From NCBI GenBank assembly GCA_963965975.1, contig OZ014419.1, positions 1,116,001 to 1,180,000 on the forward strand: 64,000 bases of DNA, read 5' to 3'. The position numbers and the translations under genes are program-made. Positions within the stretch are counted from its first letter, which is position 1. Each line of letters begins with the position of its first letter. Below, one piece after another: positions 41,435 to 55,300 of this stretch. Below the pieces are notes generated by a model. It made no database searches. It saw nothing but the letters and a program-made list of their open reading frames with translations, and had not been told where the DNA came from. Source of the DNA: Xestospongia bergquistia (taxonomy: Eukaryota; Porifera; Demospongiae; Haplosclerida; Petrosiidae).

Positions 41435-42920
41435 TTTCAGAGTCAAACAGAAACCACAAATCAATATGACAAAGTACGACAGAGACCCTGAGTTTAAAAG
41501 GACTCCTATCTCAGACGATTATGAAATAAGATGGAGTCGTAATCTTGGTACGGGAGTGAGTGGACCTGTAAGATTATGTATCCATCGAGCTACAGGCAAA
41601 GAGTACGCTCTCAAGATACTTCTTGATCGTAAAAAGGCTGAGATTGAAGCTACCCTTCACTGGCGATGTAGTGGTGGAGATCATATTGTGAGGATCGTCG
41701 ATGTGTATCGTAATGAAATTAAGCAGCCAGGAGAGATCAGTGCCAAGAAAAGGATTCTATTAGTTATGGAATTAATGGAAGGGGCTGAGCTCTTTGAATT
41801 TATTTCCAAACGGCATCACTTCACTGAACGAGAAGCAAGTAAATATGTGTTTCAAATTTCCAAGGGAGTTCAATTTTGTCACCGTCTCAATATAGCTCAT
41901 CGAGACATCAAACCTGAGAATCTTCTCCTCCTTATTAAGACAACTGACCCTGAGAATGTTAATATAAAACTTTCTGACTTTGGATTTGCTAAAGTCGATA
42001 ATGGAGATCTCAAAACACCACAGTTCACTCCATATTATGTTGCTCCTCAAGTCCTAGAAGCCCAAAAACGGCAGAAAGAGATTCAGTCTGGTTATAAACC
42101 ACGAAGTCCTTATTATTATGACAAGAGTTGTGACGTATGGTCCGTGGGTGTTATCATGTACATCATGTTGTGTGGTTATCCACCATTTTACTCGGAGGTA
42201 CCTCATCAGTCCTTGAGTAATCGAATGAAACAAAAAATAATGAGTGCTGATTTCGATTTTCCAGAGAACGACTGGAAGACGATAACTTCTGATGCTAAAG
42301 ATCTTATTAAGAAAATGCTTTGTGTTGAGCCGAGTGAGCGTCTTTCTATTGATGAAGTTCTACGACATCCTTGGATTGCTCAAAATATGTCACCCAATTC
42401 TGATCTCAACTCACCTCTTCTCATTTCTGACAAAGACACGCTGAACGAAGTTCAAGGCACTCATGCTGAGTTTCTTCAGAATTTACGTCGAGACGATTCT
42501 GGTTTCTTCTTGAAACCTATTGGACTCGCCAAAAATCCTGTGCTGGAAGCTCGGAAAAAGAAGCAGACTACCACTGCATTGGAAGATAATGAGTCATTTG
42601 GAGTAGTGGACCCTAACGAAGCTCTTCAGAGTATTAAAGCCCTTATTGATGCTTGTCAAATGCCTCCTCCACTGTTTGCTATGTCCACTGAAAGTCTTCC
42701 CGATCCTTCTTTTAACGAAAGCGTCAAGAGGGCTTTAACTCTGAATGAAAACAATACTGCTTTATTAGAAGCATTGGAGCAAGAATCATGGAACGGGGTT
42801 GAGTTTGGTGGCCTCGTTAATCGTAAAAGATTGGCCAAATCTCTCGAAGATATCGTTGACTCGTCTCAAATGGATGTGCTCACACCTAATGTAACTGTTA
42901 CTGAAGTTTCTACCTGTTAA
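41435..42920 (+). CDS. MAPKAPK5: MAPKAPK5 (PRAK) protein kinase
   Basis: The coding region is a single exon; the likely start is ATG at 41466 (484 residues; human 473), because atctttcag at 41426-41434 is a good acceptor for a leader intron (possible 5' exon ending at 41212, gtaagt donor). The kinase domain has GTGVSGPV (Gly-loop), ALKILLD, HRDIKPEN (145-152) and DFGFAK (from 171). The activation loop LKTPQFTPYYVAPQVLEAQ keeps the Thr that p38 or ERK3/4 phosphorylates in PRAK (T184 here). The C-terminal part keeps NPVLEARKKK, matching the PRAK nuclear-localisation/docking region, and SWNGVEFGG. It is a stress-responsive Ser/Thr kinase. The insertless T-loop and the C-terminal homology separate it from MAPKAPK2/3. 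Confidence 0.93.
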
Positions 42921-44956
42921 TTATTACATAATATATATTGCATTTTAGATTCTTTGTAGTTATATATATATCAACCACATATTATTTGATAAAACGTTAG
43001 CAGCATTATTATAATAATCACACTCATTATTATTAAATTTTAATAATTTATTATTAATGAATAATTAATATAATTATTATTGAGTTATCACATACCAGCT
43101 CCACCCACATATGTTATTGAATACAAACATAAAAGATGACATCCCACGCTTGAGTTCCCTTCAGTCGTAGTCAGAAGTCTACTACAGTCCAGCACTGCAT
43201 TACTCAGTGAAATAAAGAGACAACTGTTCCTTGATGTTTGTGTATATCATATCTCCTCAAACAAATTGGTATTAGCTGAAACAAAGGAGGAAAGGAGGTG
43301 TTAGATTTTTTATCAAGACCTAGAAAAACTACGTGAGTTCTTTCCTTTTGTCACTTACTTTTATAACTATATATTATATGTGATATATTATTGAACTAAA
43401 CATTTACTCGTTTTGTGTGTTCTTCCTGTAAAGCTTTAACATGTCAGGGTTACTAAATTTATTAGTTGTCTTACTAGTTGAACTTAACACAAACTTGTAC
43501 TAGTTTACATAAGCCATCTTTTGATGTGTGAGAAGCTTAATAAAGCAAAAAGCTTCACAATTTCATCCTCTGTTTGCTACTCTAGTATGAAAATGAGCCT
43601 ATAACTACTATATTATTGTATAAACATGTTTTTCTTTCCTGTTAATTGTTTTGTCTCTGATTGTGTTGTCCCACTCTACGTACAAGACTTACCAACACAA
43701 CAAAAGTATCCTCATGTGTATATTTCAATCATGTTCTTTGACATTAGAGAAATCACTATAAACAAAATACCAGATTATCTAGTAATGCAAGTATTGTTTT
43801 CATTCCCTGAGTTTCCAGTAGTGTCGGTAGCCTTTGCTTCCTCTTTAAAACATTTCTATATGTGACAATGGCATACACTGTGATATAAATATTGTTGGTA
43901 ATTAGTGACAGTCAATATCCTGACCAATGGGATATACAGTCCTATAACTTCATGATATAGAATTGATAAGAATTTCTACTATTTACTACACTCAATGATA
44001 TAAAAAACAATGCCCCTGTTCTCATAATACTTCAATATAGACTCTAATATTAAGCTAGTCCATAACAGGTGTCAAATACTACATTCTTCTCTCTTATCTA
44101 ATTCATTAAATCATACTGCACATGTTTGGTACTCTTGCAGTAAAGAATTATATACTGCCTTCTTGTACACATTAATAAAACTCTTCTATAAAGGTATTTG
44201 CAGTCCTACTCATAATTAGTAGTCGTTTTTCTTTCCATAATTGATAACAAACAAGCTGAACGGGTTAAAGTTGTATGCGTACGTATTCTCTGATCTGGTA
44301 TGATAACAATGCTGACAAGACTTCTGATTATGTATTGTATGTGAGTAAAATGTTTTTTGAAGACAACAACAGCAATTTTCTAAGTCCAACATGGACAGAT
44401 TGTAGCACCTGATTATAATGGTAACTTTGAGTGTAGTATAGAAGTCTTGACACAACGTCTTGTCACTAACAAAATAATAAATAGACTTGTCAGAACATAA
44501 TATGTCACTGTCTCTCTTATTTAGCTGAAGTCTTGTGTTAATTGTTCAAGTGCTTGTTTTTAACAATTTGATAACATTATTTATCTTGTTATTGTTAAAA
44601 CAAATAATTATAATCTTTTCAATACTCCAATAAACAATATTCTGTTCCTTTTTAACCCTTTGATGACTACATATGCTATATGGTGTATGTCTGTTTTAAT
44701 CACGTTTCCAAATTTTCTTTTCACGCATGATTTTTATGGTCACAGAATGTAAATTATTAAAGTAGGTGTGGTCATTAAAGAGTTAACTCCATTCCTTTTT
44801 AATAGTCCAACATTTAAGTCTATTCCTGAAATCAGAACACCTTATTTTAATAGTACTATAATAAATGCTTGATTTAATATTACTGCCTCATTGCATAATT
44901 CATATTATATTACTTGTTAACAATAGGTTATTGTCATTTACATTATCATTATATAG
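42921..44956. other. Spacer and probable 5' leader of the scaffold gene
   Basis: The first 220 bp are extremely AT-rich. From about 43140 to 43332 the DNA is less AT-rich and ends in a gtgagt donor; with the acceptor at 44956 this would be a non-coding first exon and a 1.6-kb leader intron for the next gene. The open frames at 43626-43865 (+) and 44216-44455 (-) have no recognisable features; the latter is Cys-rich by chance or a transposon relic. Confidence 0.4.
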
Positions 44957-44965
44957 GTGAGAACA

Positions 44966-46626
44966 ATGCCAGAGTTTCGTTTGAGACGGAAGAAGGACAA
45001 AAACAAAGAACAACCACGTCGTCACACTGTTCACAATGACTCTGAAATGTCTGCCCGATTACAAGAAATGGCCATGTTATTTCAACAAAATGAAATAATA
45101 TTTGGACCTAATGAAGTAGTAAGCATTCTTATTATTATAAATAATACAGTACATTGGTATGTTAACTGTCTTTTAGGACTGTCCCTGAGTATATCCTAAT
45201 CTAATAACACTTCTTCCATAATAGTAATATCCATATATAGGATTCTTAGAGTAACCAAACAAACCTACACACCTTACTTAGTGTAGTATGATATGTACTA
45301 CTTGGCATGTGATCCTTCATTTGGTTGTCAAAATAGTGAAAACATTTGACCATATTCAGATAAATTATATATGATATGACTTGGACTCTTGAAATCATAA
45401 TATGTAACTAGAAGCTATAGATAATACCATTACTATAATATCAGTGTTAATAGTAATGAGTTATAGATTGTACCAATACTGTAGTATCAGTGCTAATAAA
45501 GTACTAATACTGTAGTATCAGTGCTAATAGTAATGAGTTATAGATAATGCCAGTACTGTAGTATCAGTGTTAATAGTAATGAGTTATAGATAATGCCAGT
45601 ACTACAGTATCAGTGCTGAGCTGTAGACTTTGTTCGTAGGTTGTCTGATGTGTTAACAGATAACAACAAGTATTGGATGCTTTTATCTGATACTATTTCC
45701 TCAAATTTCTAAGGTTAAAATAATTAGTATCGTGTTTGTCAAATTATAGGCTTACTTCCTGTACACCAAATACCAATATTTATCTATATTTGCATAAACA
45801 TAAATATCTTATCTTCTTGTATATTATATAATTTTACATTAATTGTGTAATACCTTTCACTTTCAACTTTCTATTAGTGTGTTGATGATGCTGTTGAAGG
45901 ACGTCGTCAACCTATCAGAAGTCTGGAGGCTGGGGAGATGTTTGTTAGTAGTCTGAGTTCATCTAAGCCATCAATTAAAGCACCAACTGATCGAAAAATC
46001 CCCTCAAAATATAGTGGTGAGTTCCAATGAGATAATTATATTTAATTAGATGTGGTAAGGAAAGAATGCAAACTTGTAATAAGGAATGATAGGTATTTGA
46101 ATGTATAGGATACCATAGTGAAGATGAAATATGATGCCATCTCTCTCTCTCTCTCTAGAATGTTTATTTCTACGCCATGGTGCTGACATGCGACGTTGTC
46201 CTATGCCCTCTCCTATTACTCTTAGTACTATTAAACAGCTCTTTATTAATCTCTTTGACTTGAATCCCACAATAAGCAAAGATCCTGCCTGGCATCTTTT
46301 TATTCTAGATCGTTCAAACACTTGGAAACCCTTGGATACTATCAGGTATGGTGATACCATGTTTGGTTCAGATTGTCTTCATTTTATTTCTTGTCTGCTT
46401 TTCTAGTCTTATTCATGATCATTGTACATTACTTCTGGTAGACAGCTCTGATCTGGGATCATTGGCAGCTAGTCCATCTCCGTATGATCACCTCATTTCA
46501 CGGAGTTCGACAGGAACCCCTGACGAACAGCTTTCTCCAGATAATGAATGTCATAGTACTACACCCACTACACACAGAGATGAACCAAGGTTAGACAGAA
46601 TAGATTTTTGTACATTGTAACTAAAG

Positions 46627-46667
<41 letters not shown>

Positions 46668-49600
46668 ACTCACTCAAAGGAGTGTCTTACCTGAACAAGG
46701 AAGACTAGAGGGACAACAAGATCAAGATGACAGTCTAAACATATTATCAGTATCTCTCCCTTCACTCACCTCTCAATTACCTAGTTCTTCCACCGGCATA
46801 TTTTTGACCCCACCATCACTTCCTCTCCCTCATCGTCCTTCTCTTGTACCTCAAACACTGTACCAATCAGTACAACAACTCAGAAGTGACCTAGTTACTT
46901 TAAAAAATGAACATCAACAGAAAATGGCACAACTTCAAATGGAGCTGAGCATGACTAAACACAGAATAAAAACAGCTATACAAGGTTCATTAGTACCAGT
47001 ACTACAACTATTATATATCTGTTTTCTTTCTGGCTATACATAGGTGTATCAATGGACCCTGTTCCATCATTTCGTCAAGAGAGGATGGCTATTACACCAC
47101 TTAAAGAGGAGTACATAAGAAAATCTGAGACCATTTTAAAAGAAATAAGGTGCACAATATAAATCTATGTTGAAAAATTCTATGTTATATTTTCTCTTAT
47201 ATTATTGTCATTTGTTTATGTGTCTGTCTATCCCTGTCTATATTAATGTACTATTTCTATTTCAGAGTATTACAGAGTATAGGAGAAGGTCTTAGAGTTG
47301 ATGCTGTTAATCGTCATTGTAAAATCAATTCCGAAGAAGTCAACACATTACTTTCTATAGTCAATGAATCAACTGCAACACTCACTACTTTAAAAGGTAA
47401 GTAAAGTTGCTTTTTATGTAATGTTGATGTCAACTTATCTATAGGTCAGTTTGGGCCATTAGAACAGAAACTAAAAACTATCATGAAAGATGAACTACAA
47501 GTTATTGTGACTGAAGAAAGGTCAGAACACTACCAGTAATAATAATACATGATTTTAATGTACTCATATAAACTGTAGGTTGATAGAAGAGGAGGCTGAA
47601 AAACTTGAGAAGGCTGATGAATCATGTCGAAATCTTGTCAATACTCTAAATGCACTACAACAGTAAGCTCTTATACTGCAATATAGCAATCATGTTGAAA
47701 TCTTGTCAATACTCTAAATGCACTACAACAGTAAGCTCTTATACTGCAATATAGCAATCATGTTGAAATCTTGTCAATACTCTAAATGCACTACAACAGT
47801 AAGCTCTTATACTGCAATATAGCAATCATGTTGAAATCTTGTCAATACTCTAAATGCACTACAACAGTAAGCTCTTATACTGCAATATAGCAATCATGTC
47901 GAAATCTTGTCAATACTCTAAATGCACTACAACAGTAAGCTCTTATACTGCAATATAGCAATCATGTCGAAATCTTGTCAATACTCTAAATGCACTACAA
48001 CAGTAAGCTCTTATACTGCTATATAGCAATCATGTCGAAATCTTGTCAATACTCTAAATGCACTACAACAGTAAGCTCTTATACTGCAATATAGCAATCA
48101 TGTCGAAATCTTGTCAATACTCTAAATGCACTACAACAGTAAGCTCTTATACTGCTATATAGCAATCATGTCGAAATCTTGTCAATACTCTAAATGCACT
48201 ACAACAGTAAGCTCTTATACTGCAATATAGCAATCATGTCGAAATCTTGTCAATACTCTAAATGCACTACAACAGTAAGCTCTTATACTGCTATATAGCA
48301 ATCATGTCGAAATCTTGTCAATACTCTAAATGCACTACAACAGTAAGCTCTTATACTGCAATATAGCAATCATGTCGAAATCTTGTCAATACTCTAAATG
48401 CACTACAACAGTAAGCTCTTATAATGCAATATAGCAATCATGTCGAAATCTTGTCAATACTCTAAATGCACTACAACAGTAAGCTCTTATACTGCTATAT
48501 AGCAATCATGTCGAAATCTTGTCAATACTCTAAATGCACTACAACAGTAAGCTCTTATACTGCTATATAGCAATCATGTTGAAATCTTGTCAATACTATA
48601 AATGCACTACAACAGTAAGCTCTTATACTGCTATATAGCAATCATGTCGAAATCTTGTCAATACTCTAAATGCACTACAACAGTAAGCTCTTATACTGCA
48701 ATATAGCAAAATTTGGCAAAGGGATTTTGTTGACAAATTCATTCCATTCATAACAATTATCCCAACCCAACAAGTACAGCTGTTTGGGAATATTTATTTT
48801 GCCAAATTTTCTTTTCCTCTATGCATGCAGTGTACTGATTTTTATTATGTTGTAGGTTATCACTGCTCCAGTCTCAAAGGTCACCACACATTCCCATCTT
48901 CTCTACAGTAGATGATGAATCCAACAGATTTGCTCTGATACAGAGCATCAATGCTATCTCTCCTGATCACTTAAAGCGAATGGAATCCATTGAAATGGCT
49001 GAAACTGTCATCGAGAAGAAGAAACAGTTCAGTCCAACTGTAAGAGCACTGAGGAAATTTGAATCAGCTTTACAAAAAGGTCACGATCAGCTCAAACCAT
49101 CAGGGAATGACTTGATGACTTTAGATAGAGATATAGAAGTGAAAACAAAGACATTGTACATGGATGAAAAACTCGAGCGGCAAAAACAAATTGAAAAAGA
49201 AATTGCATTAGCTGAAAGACTTCTCAATGAAAAGAGACAGAAGGAGTTTGCTGAAGTTGAACAACGTTTACAAACTGTAAGTGCAATACACAAAAGCAAA
49301 GAACAAGACCAAATGAGGCAATTGGATGAAGAGAGGAGACATTTGGATGAAGAAAGACAAAGGCAGGAACAAGAGAGACAGAGATTGAATGAACTACGAC
49401 GACAACAGGAACAAGAGCACTATAGGTTGAGAGATGAGAAAAGGAGACAAGAGGAAGAGAAACGGCAACTTGAGTTTGAAAAACATCAACAAGAAATAGC
49501 TAAAAAGAAAATCGAAGAAGACCGTAAAAAGTGGGAAGAGTTTCACTCAAAATTAGACAGCGATAGCCCCGATGTTAGGGCAAGACGTAAAGAGTTGCTA

Positions 49601-50542
49601 TGGCAACACATCCAGCAACAAGTCCAATCTGAACTAGAAAATGAACGCCTGCAGAAGCAAAGACAACAGCGTAGTCATCAGCTGACATTACAAGATAATC
49701 CATTAGTAATTGATAAAAACTTGTCCCAATCTAGTGGGTGTGGCTTACATGTGAGTCATTTCAGAGAGCTAGAGAATGCACCAATGATTTCATCATTAAT
49801 GTTTCCACAAGCACAGAACTCAAGTTCTCATCGTGATCTCAGACGAAGAGAGTCTCCTCAATCTGCAGAAATGAGCCGTCGACTTGTTCCCACTCTTAGC
49901 AATGAGATAAGAAGACCTTTTCCAGATACACTTCCAAAGTTTAATTCAGAAGACAGTTTAGTAAAACAAAACTTGTATGATCATCCTTGGACCAGCAAGC
50001 AGCTACTACTTGTTCCTCCATCAAACAGACGAGGTACAACTGGTTCAACACTAGCCAACCACAGGAGACATAAATCGGATGTCCATGAGACTCCACCCAT
50101 GATCCCCAAACACAATGGCACTGACCATCGTGAATACCAAACCCCATCACCCAAATTCTTGCAATCCAATGGACGCCCACCAGTTCAAGGCAAAAGTCTA
50201 AGTCTTTCTCGTGATCCTCCAATGTCTCAAAGTGGTCCCATACGAGTCAGAGATGATGAGAGAAATCATCAGTCCAGTTATTTTCTTTCTCGGCATACTC
50301 CGCCTAATAATGCAAGGATCAGTCCTCCTATTGTCCGTGGGTACAGTCCTCCTATGTTAAAAAGTAATGGCTTAAGTAATGGTCTTCCTTCATACTCTCA
50401 AGCTCTGACAATAAGTTATCCTGCCTATCATTCTAGTAATGGAATGCGTCAACGAAGTAACACAGTAGAGCCTCGATTGACACACTATCCTCTGTCAACC
50501 ACTGGCCCAGAGAAACAAAAACATTCCATATCGTATGTGTAA
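44966..50542 (+). CDS. p140Cap/sickle-tail-like (AIP3/Bud6-type) scaffold protein
   Basis: Ten coding exons (44966-45118, 45878-46016, 46159-46345, 46407-46589, 46680-46984, 47044-47149, 47266-47396, 47445-47520, 47579-47662, 48856-50542) sum to 1,016 residues. Exons 3-4 read ECLFLRHGADMRRCPMPSPI, then DPAWHLFILD and a DTIRSLIHDHCTLLLVD ending, which matches the ubiquitin-like N-terminal unit of human KIAA1217/SRCIN1 in layout. Exons 5-9 are helical coiled coil (YQSVQQLRSDLVTL). The last exon carries a long Glu/Arg/Gln coiled coil (residues about 530-690) and a Ser/Pro-rich tail with PPIVRGYSPPM. Family members link the cytoskeleton to Src/cortactin signalling. Introns hold large tandem repeats. 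KIAA1217 versus SRCIN1 cannot be resolved. Confidence 0.65.
45418..45617. repeat. About 46-bp tandem repeat in intron 1 of the scaffold gene
   Basis: Imperfect units built on tactgtagtatcagtgttaa and tagtaatgagttatagataa, four to five copies, one internally deleted. No effect on exons is apparent. Confidence 0.85.
46619..46678. repeat. CT-rich microsatellite next to acceptor of exon 5
   Basis: A run of CT/TC dinucleotides, with CACTCACTC at the end, directly before the exon 5 acceptor at 46679. A second CT run (46140-46156) forms the tract before exon 3. Both serve as polypyrimidine tracts. Confidence 0.85.
47622..48713. repeat. 68-bp satellite copying an exon-intron boundary, 16 copies
   Basis: The unit starts in the last 41 nt of exon 9 (tcatgtcgaaatcttgtcaa ...) and runs through its donor cagtaagc into 27 bp of intron. 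It recurs with an exact 68-bp period, from 47622 to a last unit at 48642. Units differ by single bases (gtcg/gttg, ctgcaa/ctgcta). Only the first unit belongs to the exon as modelled. Confidence 0.95.
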
Positions 50543-50705
50543 ATTAGTATGTAGTTAGTCTCAATTAATTTTAATAACATGATCCTATTATGTGATATTT
50601 GAATTTTATTATCTATTCTAACAAAAAATTTAATTTTATTTTAAATATATTATACCAGTAAGAGCGCCTTGACGTTAATTTCCTTTTTCGCCGAGCAGGA
50701 GCGAA

Positions 50706-52264
50706 ATGTCAAGGAGTTTTGGGAAGAAACTAACTGTGTTGTCCTCAATGCTGGGGCTAGTGTCTGCTATCCGCTCAGTCTATCCTCCAGAGAATGCAGC
50801 TAATAATTCACGTGTTGACCTTTACTTTGGTTTCATCACATCTTTTGGAAACACTTATAATAGTTCAGGCACTGTACCTGCTGTCCAGATTGCATTAGAT
50901 CTCATCAACGACCATCCTACGCTGCTACCAAATTATAAGTTACACTATCAGCTAACAGATTCACAGGTTTGAATGTTACAACTAGTACTAATATTAAATT
51001 TTGATATTACAATCTTTCATTGTTATGTTAATAATTTTTGCTCAATTTTAGTGTAATCGCTCGGTGGTATTAGATGCCTTCTTCACACAAGTTTTTTCAG
51101 ATGTTCCAAAGTTAGGCATTGTTGGGTCAGGATGTTCTCTTGCCACTGAACCAACAGCTGAAATCAGTCACTTTTATAACATCACACAGGTACGAGTGAA
51201 AATAGATAGAAAGAAAAAATAAAACACAAATTCTTTTTTGTGTCTCTTGACAGTTATCTTGTGCTTCTTCGTCTTCTGAACTGGCTGATCGTATCATATT
51301 CAAGTCATATTTTCAGATGCTTCCTACTGAACTTGAACTTGTTCCTGGTTTTATTGCCACGTTAAAACAATATAACTGGAGATATATTGCCATTATAAAT
51401 CAAGAAGAAAACGTATTTATCAATGTAAGTTATCAAGGTCTATTTACAATACGTAGAACATGTCATTTGTATAGTGAAAGCCAATGTAAATTAAACTAAG
51501 TTTATATTTCATGCAAGCTATATACTTCTTAAGTGACACATTTTTGCTGAGTACCTTAAAACTAGATAATAATAATATCTTGATTTGTATAGCATTTAAA
51601 TTTGACTTCCATGCTATCTGTAGAGATTGCGACAGTATTTATTAATAATAATGCTATATGTGTGTTTCTAGTCTTGTAAACCCTGATTCAATCTTTACAT
51701 ATATAAACTAAAGGGTTGGGTTAAACCAACTATTAATGGATTTTGTAGAAACCATAATTTACACAGTATTACTACACCTATGACCACAAGGATGGATATT
51801 AAGGAAGGACTTATTTCTTTATTAACAAAATATAGTACTTTAGAATGTCTTGAGTGCTTGTCCATGACTTCAACACTTCTTATATTGATCTCAAATATTT
51901 TATTTACCTATTGTTATGATATTTCTTTGATATCATATTAAGACAACTTTATAATTTGGTAGTTAACCAGACCCTTCCTCTCAGGTATCTGCCCCAATAG
52001 AAATTATGTTAAAATCATCCTCTATTTGTTTGAAAATACCAATTTTACTGTAAACACTAGAGTTTTGAATGCTGATTATATAGCAGAAGAATACAATAGC
52101 TAGAAGAGAAGATAGAGAGGGAAGTTAGCAAGACTATATGGGAAGCATTGGTTACTAAATGTGTGTCAGCAGTTAATGAATACAGTATAATCTCATTCGT
52201 CATCTTACTTGCTGCACACAACAATGGAATAAAACGATGACATTGAATAATTACATAATTATAA

Positions 52265-52302
<38 letters not shown>

Positions 52303-55300
52303 GCCTCCTTGGAGTCCACTTGCAAAATGACTATGGGAAAAATCACCAAGGCTGCTGCTTATCATTAAGCCCATAATATAACACTAAATACTATTATTAT
52401 TACAATCTATCTTCAACATGATTGACTAAAACAACATTTTGTGATAGAGTAACTTATAATCATAAACTATATCGTTTTCCATCAAACTATTAAGGAAATC
52501 AATATCATATTCTCTTCATAATTAATTACACAAAATAGTTGAGAAATCAATATACCTAGAAAAAATAAACAGATAACATTGATAATACCTTTTCAAAATA
52601 ATGAAACATGATGGCGATGACATCATAACTAAACTACACCTCAAGTTGGATAACAAAACATATATTGTGGTTATAAGTAGTAATCCTATTTTGTCAATTT
52701 ATTATTTTACAGACAGTCAATAATCTGAAAGTGCTGTTCCTCAATGAAAATATTAAATGGAGTCAGAATAAATTTGAAACTAAGGATGGTCCACTGTCAC
52801 TAGGAGATGATCTCTTTGTCAGTTAAAAAAAAATTACATTACATTTAGTTCTTTAATTCTAACTTTATTCTCTTTAGGAAAATGATGCTAGGATCTTCTT
52901 TCTGGCAATGTATCCACCAAATACTATAACAGTATTGTGTGAAGTAAGTCTCTATTGTACAACAAACTGCTAACATTCCTTGTACAAGGCTTTCAAAACT
53001 GGCAGAATATATCCTCGATATACTTTCATTACATATGGTTGGTATCGTCCTGGATGGTGGCTATCTAATAATACAACTTGTTCCACACAAGACATTATGT
53101 CTGTATTAGATTATAGTCTTGCTCTAAACCAGGATCCTGATGGAACCAATAAAACAGCATTGACAGATACAGGCATTGTAAGTTAAACTATTTAATGTTA
53201 ATTGATTTTGTTATGATGTACATTTTAGAGTCATAATCAATTTAGTGAAGAGTTTACCAGAAAACTAACAGAGTTAAATTACAATTATATATTTGATGGT
53301 CTACAATGTTTTGATGGAATATGGACCTTTGCCTTTGCACTCAACCTAACAATTAATGGTAAGTATTTCAATTAATATGTTAATTGAAACATTAATTTTT
53401 AGAATTGGCTAACAATGTATCACTCAATACATTGGCAAAGGAGGCTAATGGAGATCATTACAATGATACAGATGAATTTAAAATAGAGGACTTTACTTAT
53501 AAAAACTATGTTGTAAAACAATTGATGTTCAATCATCTCTCTAATACAAACTTTGAAGGAATCACTGTGAGTGACATGAAATGAACATAGAGCAAGTTTG
53601 AACTTTTTAGGGTCCTGTCTCTTTTACATCTCAAGGTATACGGACAGTAAACAGACTACGTGTTCTTCAATATAGAGTAAATGGTACAATACGATGTATC
53701 TATTAACTTTAATGATTAACTTACTACTTTTGTTAGCTTCAGAGTATCTTTCTTTAAATGAAATAGCATCAGTCTTTGTAAATCAAGATGATCCTGTTTT
53801 TAGATATCATTCTAATATAACAGACCAGACTGTTTGGACAAGTAATTATATAATTGTGTCTCTATTATTGTGAATTAATTTTCATTTCAGTCATTCCATA
53901 TGATGGAGTACCAGAGACAGAGATTGTTTCTGTAGCTCTACCTATAACAGTGATCTATACTTTACTAGCAGTATGTGGTATAGTATTTTCTATAGGATGT
54001 CTAGTGTTCATTCTTGTCTATAGAAAGAAAAAGTAACTACATTTATTGACTGACTACTACTTTCTGTTGTTATGTAGATTGATAAAATTAACAAGTCCAA
54101 AGTTGAATTACATCATTATTATTGGAGCTATAATTATGTACATAAGTGTTGTTATCTATACTATACCTGGATACACTCAAATTGCTGAGACTATTCTATG
54201 CAATGTATGTTATCATGACATTTTAAGTGTTTATTATTTTGTAGATCCGACCAAGACTATTTTCACTTGGTTATTCTCTTTGTTTTGGAACTATACTAGC
54301 AAAAATGTGGAGAGTATATTACATTGTCACAAATCCTTCACCAAAGAGGAAGGTAACCATGTACTCATTATTAATTATTTCATTCATCTACTTGTCTGTT
54401 TGTCTGTCTGTCAATACATTCATCTTTCCATAAATCTCTATTTACAGACAGTCAAAGATTGGCATCTTGCCTTATTTGTACTTGTGGTGTTACTCATTGA
54501 TTTAATATTTATTGGTGTATTGACTGCAATAAATGGTGGAAGAACACAAGCAGAATTAATCAATAGGAAAGAAAAACCATCAGATGAGAGAGGAGTCAGT
54601 TGTAACTAAATATTGTCCACCATATTAACAATCTAATCTCTCTTTCATCCAGGAACTGGGTTACAAGACTAATTATTTTACATATGTTTGTGAATCAAAG
54701 GAACGTGATATATGGCTAGGGATTCTATATGGATATAAGGGTGTCCTTCAAGTTATTGCCCTATTTTTAGCGTTTGGAACTCGCAAAGTTAAAGTGAAAG
54801 GACTCAATGATTCCAAGTTCATAGCTGCTACAATTTACATCACAAGTATTGTGTTAGTGATAGAAATTATTGCATCTATCACTGTTAATGAATATGTGAA
54901 TACCTTCTCTGTTTTGTTTGCTACTTCAATTCTCATTATGGCTACTGTTATTCTTTCATTGGTGTTTATTCCACAGGTCAGTTACATAAGGGGCGTTGTC
55001 CTGTTTCTTGCATTTTAATAACATCAGAAAGACAGTGCTAACAATTGGTTTCCTTAAATTACTTGCTACTAAACATGTTTTAAACAAAATCTTAATTAAT
55101 ATATAGAAAACATTGTGCTGCTAATTATATTAAGGGATGCTATCATATTTTTATTATAATGTGTCATACTTTATATAGATGGTAGGATTGTATCGTGATC
55201 CAACTGGAAAAAATGTTTTTTCTGAAACAACAGCTAATTCTGTACATAACAATAAGTCAGACAAAGTTACCTTAGCTGCATTTTTGACTACAGAAGACCT

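Noticed and set aside
43626-43865. 79-codon hydrophobic + strand ORF
   Set aside because: No conserved motif and no upstream promoter or splice support; compatible with chance in AT-rich DNA.
44216-44455. Cys-rich minus ORF as a zinc protein
   Set aside because: Irregular Cys spacing, no splice partners, AT-rich context inside a probable leader intron; at most a transposon relic.
47622-48713. The 68-bp array as a CRISPR array
   Set aside because: There are no variable spacers; whole units including the supposed spacer are identical, and it overlaps an animal exon boundary.
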